From Aliiroseovarius sp. S1123 (GTDB lineage Bacteria > Pseudomonadota > Alphaproteobacteria > Rhodobacterales > Rhodobacteraceae): a stretch of 64,000 bases of DNA. Location: positions 496,001 through 560,000 of the forward strand of contig NZ_JALKBE010000001.1 of the NCBI RefSeq assembly GCF_023015885.1. The letters are read 5' to 3'. Positions 63,329 to 64,000 of this stretch are shown here, one piece after another. Within the stretch, counting starts at the first letter, position 1. The number at the start of each line of letters is the position of its first letter. The notes under the pieces are model-generated. The model saw only the letters and a program-made list of their open reading frames with translations. It searched no databases and was not told where the DNA came from. The translations under genes and the position numbers were made by a program.

Positions 63329-64000
63329 TCAGAAGCTGACGCTCTTCAGGGTCAGGTAGATCTCGTAAACAGAAGGGCCAATCAGGATGATCAACAACGG
63401 GGGCACCGTCAGCATCATCGTGGCCAGCGTCATCTTGGTCGGAAGCTTGTTGGCTTTCTCCTCGGCGCGCATGACACGTTTGTCCCGCATCTCGCTTGCG
63501 TAGACGCGCAAGGCTTCTGCAATGGATGTACCGAAGGTCGAGGATTGGATCATCACGGTGACAAAGCTGGCCACATCCGGTACGCCCGAGCGTTCGGACA
63601 TGTCGCGCAGAACTTGCACGCGGTCCTTGCCGGCCTTCATCTCGTTCGAGACGATCGAGAACTCGTCAGCCAGCGCGGGGTAGGACGGGCGGATTTCCTT
63701 GGAAACGCGCAAGATCGCCTGATCGAGGGATTGACCGGCCTCGACACAGACCAGCATCATGTCCAGCGCGTCGGGGAAACCGTTGATGATCTCTTCTTTG
63801 CGTTCTTCAACGCGGCGCGTCACCCAATATTTTGGCAACATATATCCGCAGACGCCCGGCAACAGGATCCACAGAATACGAGCCTGCGTAGTCATTTCCT
63901 GCTCATTGGCTGTTTTCAGAATGGTCAGAAATACACCAAACGCCAGCAAGCCTATGCCCAGGGCAAACTGCGCGAAGTGATAGGTCTGAACCGCGTTTTT
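63329..64000 (-). CDS. tadC: Tad pilus inner-membrane platform protein TadC (partial, N-terminus off window)
   Basis: A type II secretion system F-domain protein, open to the right edge of the window, so the start lies beyond it. Visible are MLVCVEAGQSLDQAILRVS and YPALADEFSIVSNEMKAG, the T2SSF core, then TVMIQSSTFGTSIAEALRVY, and a final membrane segment (MMLTVPPLLIILIGPSVYEI). TadC with TadB forms the platform on which the TadA ATPase acts. It starts the visible part of the Tad transcript, 30 bases before the first TPR gene. Confidence 0.93.
   Translation of the reverse strand, partial: KNAVQTYHFAQFALGIGLLAFGVFLTILKTANEQEMTTQARILWILLPGVCGYMLPKYWVTRRVEERKEEIINGFPDALDMMLVCVEAGQSLDQAILRVSKEIRPSYPALADEFSIVSNEMKAGKDRVQVLRDMSERSGVPDVASFVTVMIQSSTFGTSIAEALRVYASEMRDKRVMRAEEKANKLPTKMTLATMMLTVPPLLIILIGPSVYEIYLTLKSVSF

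Overview
The window is a gene-dense, GC-rich chromosomal segment of an alphaproteobacterium, most likely of the Rhodobacteraceae (Roseobacter group). I base this on inference from gene content and order (small proteins of the DUF1127, DUF2065 and DUF2842 types, an Rhodobacteraceae-type acidic 677-residue protein, fhs with two folD genes, a Tad pilus locus) and on the base composition; no 16S or tRNA gene was recognised. About 66 protein genes are called, most in tight operons with 4-nt start/stop overlaps.

Layout. 1-3.5 kb: cytochrome c maturation (ccmF, ccmH) and a PaaG-like enoyl-CoA hydratase. 3.6-9.5 kb: gltA and gltX on the minus strand, then comEC and a LysR regulator on the plus strand. 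9.6-15.2 kb (minus): a DegT-type aminotransferase, a glutamine amidotransferase and a complete polar amino acid ABC importer with an internal terminator after the binding-protein gene. 15.4-19.3 kb (minus): TerB-like, DUF1330 and secreted proteins, pyrG, secG. 19.5-31.3 kb: purA, DUF2842, the acidic 677-aa protein, thiamine pyrophosphokinase, serine dehydratase, GST, rpiA, glutathione reductase, hflK-hflC-DUF2065. 31.5-46.8 kb: Do-type protease, DUF1127, then a long plus-strand housekeeping block ruvCAB, unknown, thpR, ybgC, tolQRA, cutC, tolB, pal, cpoB, tilS, ftsH. 46.9-51.2 kb: MOSC protein and the one-carbon cluster fhs-folD-folD. 51.3-52.9 kb: a small AT-richer accessory island. 52.9-58 kb: enoyl-CoA hydratase, thioesterase, PdeM-type phosphoesterase with an Lhr-like helicase, DUF4405 protein. 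58-64 kb: an AAA ATPase, a GT-C-like membrane protein, and the end of a Tad pilus locus (prepilin peptidase, two TPR lipoproteins, TadC).

The most interesting points are: (1) the first FolD paralogue has Gln in place of the catalytic Lys (position 56) and Glu in place of the active-site Asp (position 123), while its immediate neighbour is fully canonical, suggesting a split of dehydrogenase and cyclohydrolase work; (2) a diheme cytochrome c gene of low GC content sits between two diverged direct copies of the 3' end of folD plus its terminator, the signature of an integration or recombination event at the folD 3' end, followed by a small Imm50-like orphan gene; (3) cutC is embedded between tolA and tolB; (4) a long acidic low-complexity protein with conserved ends has no known role; (5) an AAA ATPase and a GT-C-like protein lie divergently beside the Tad locus.
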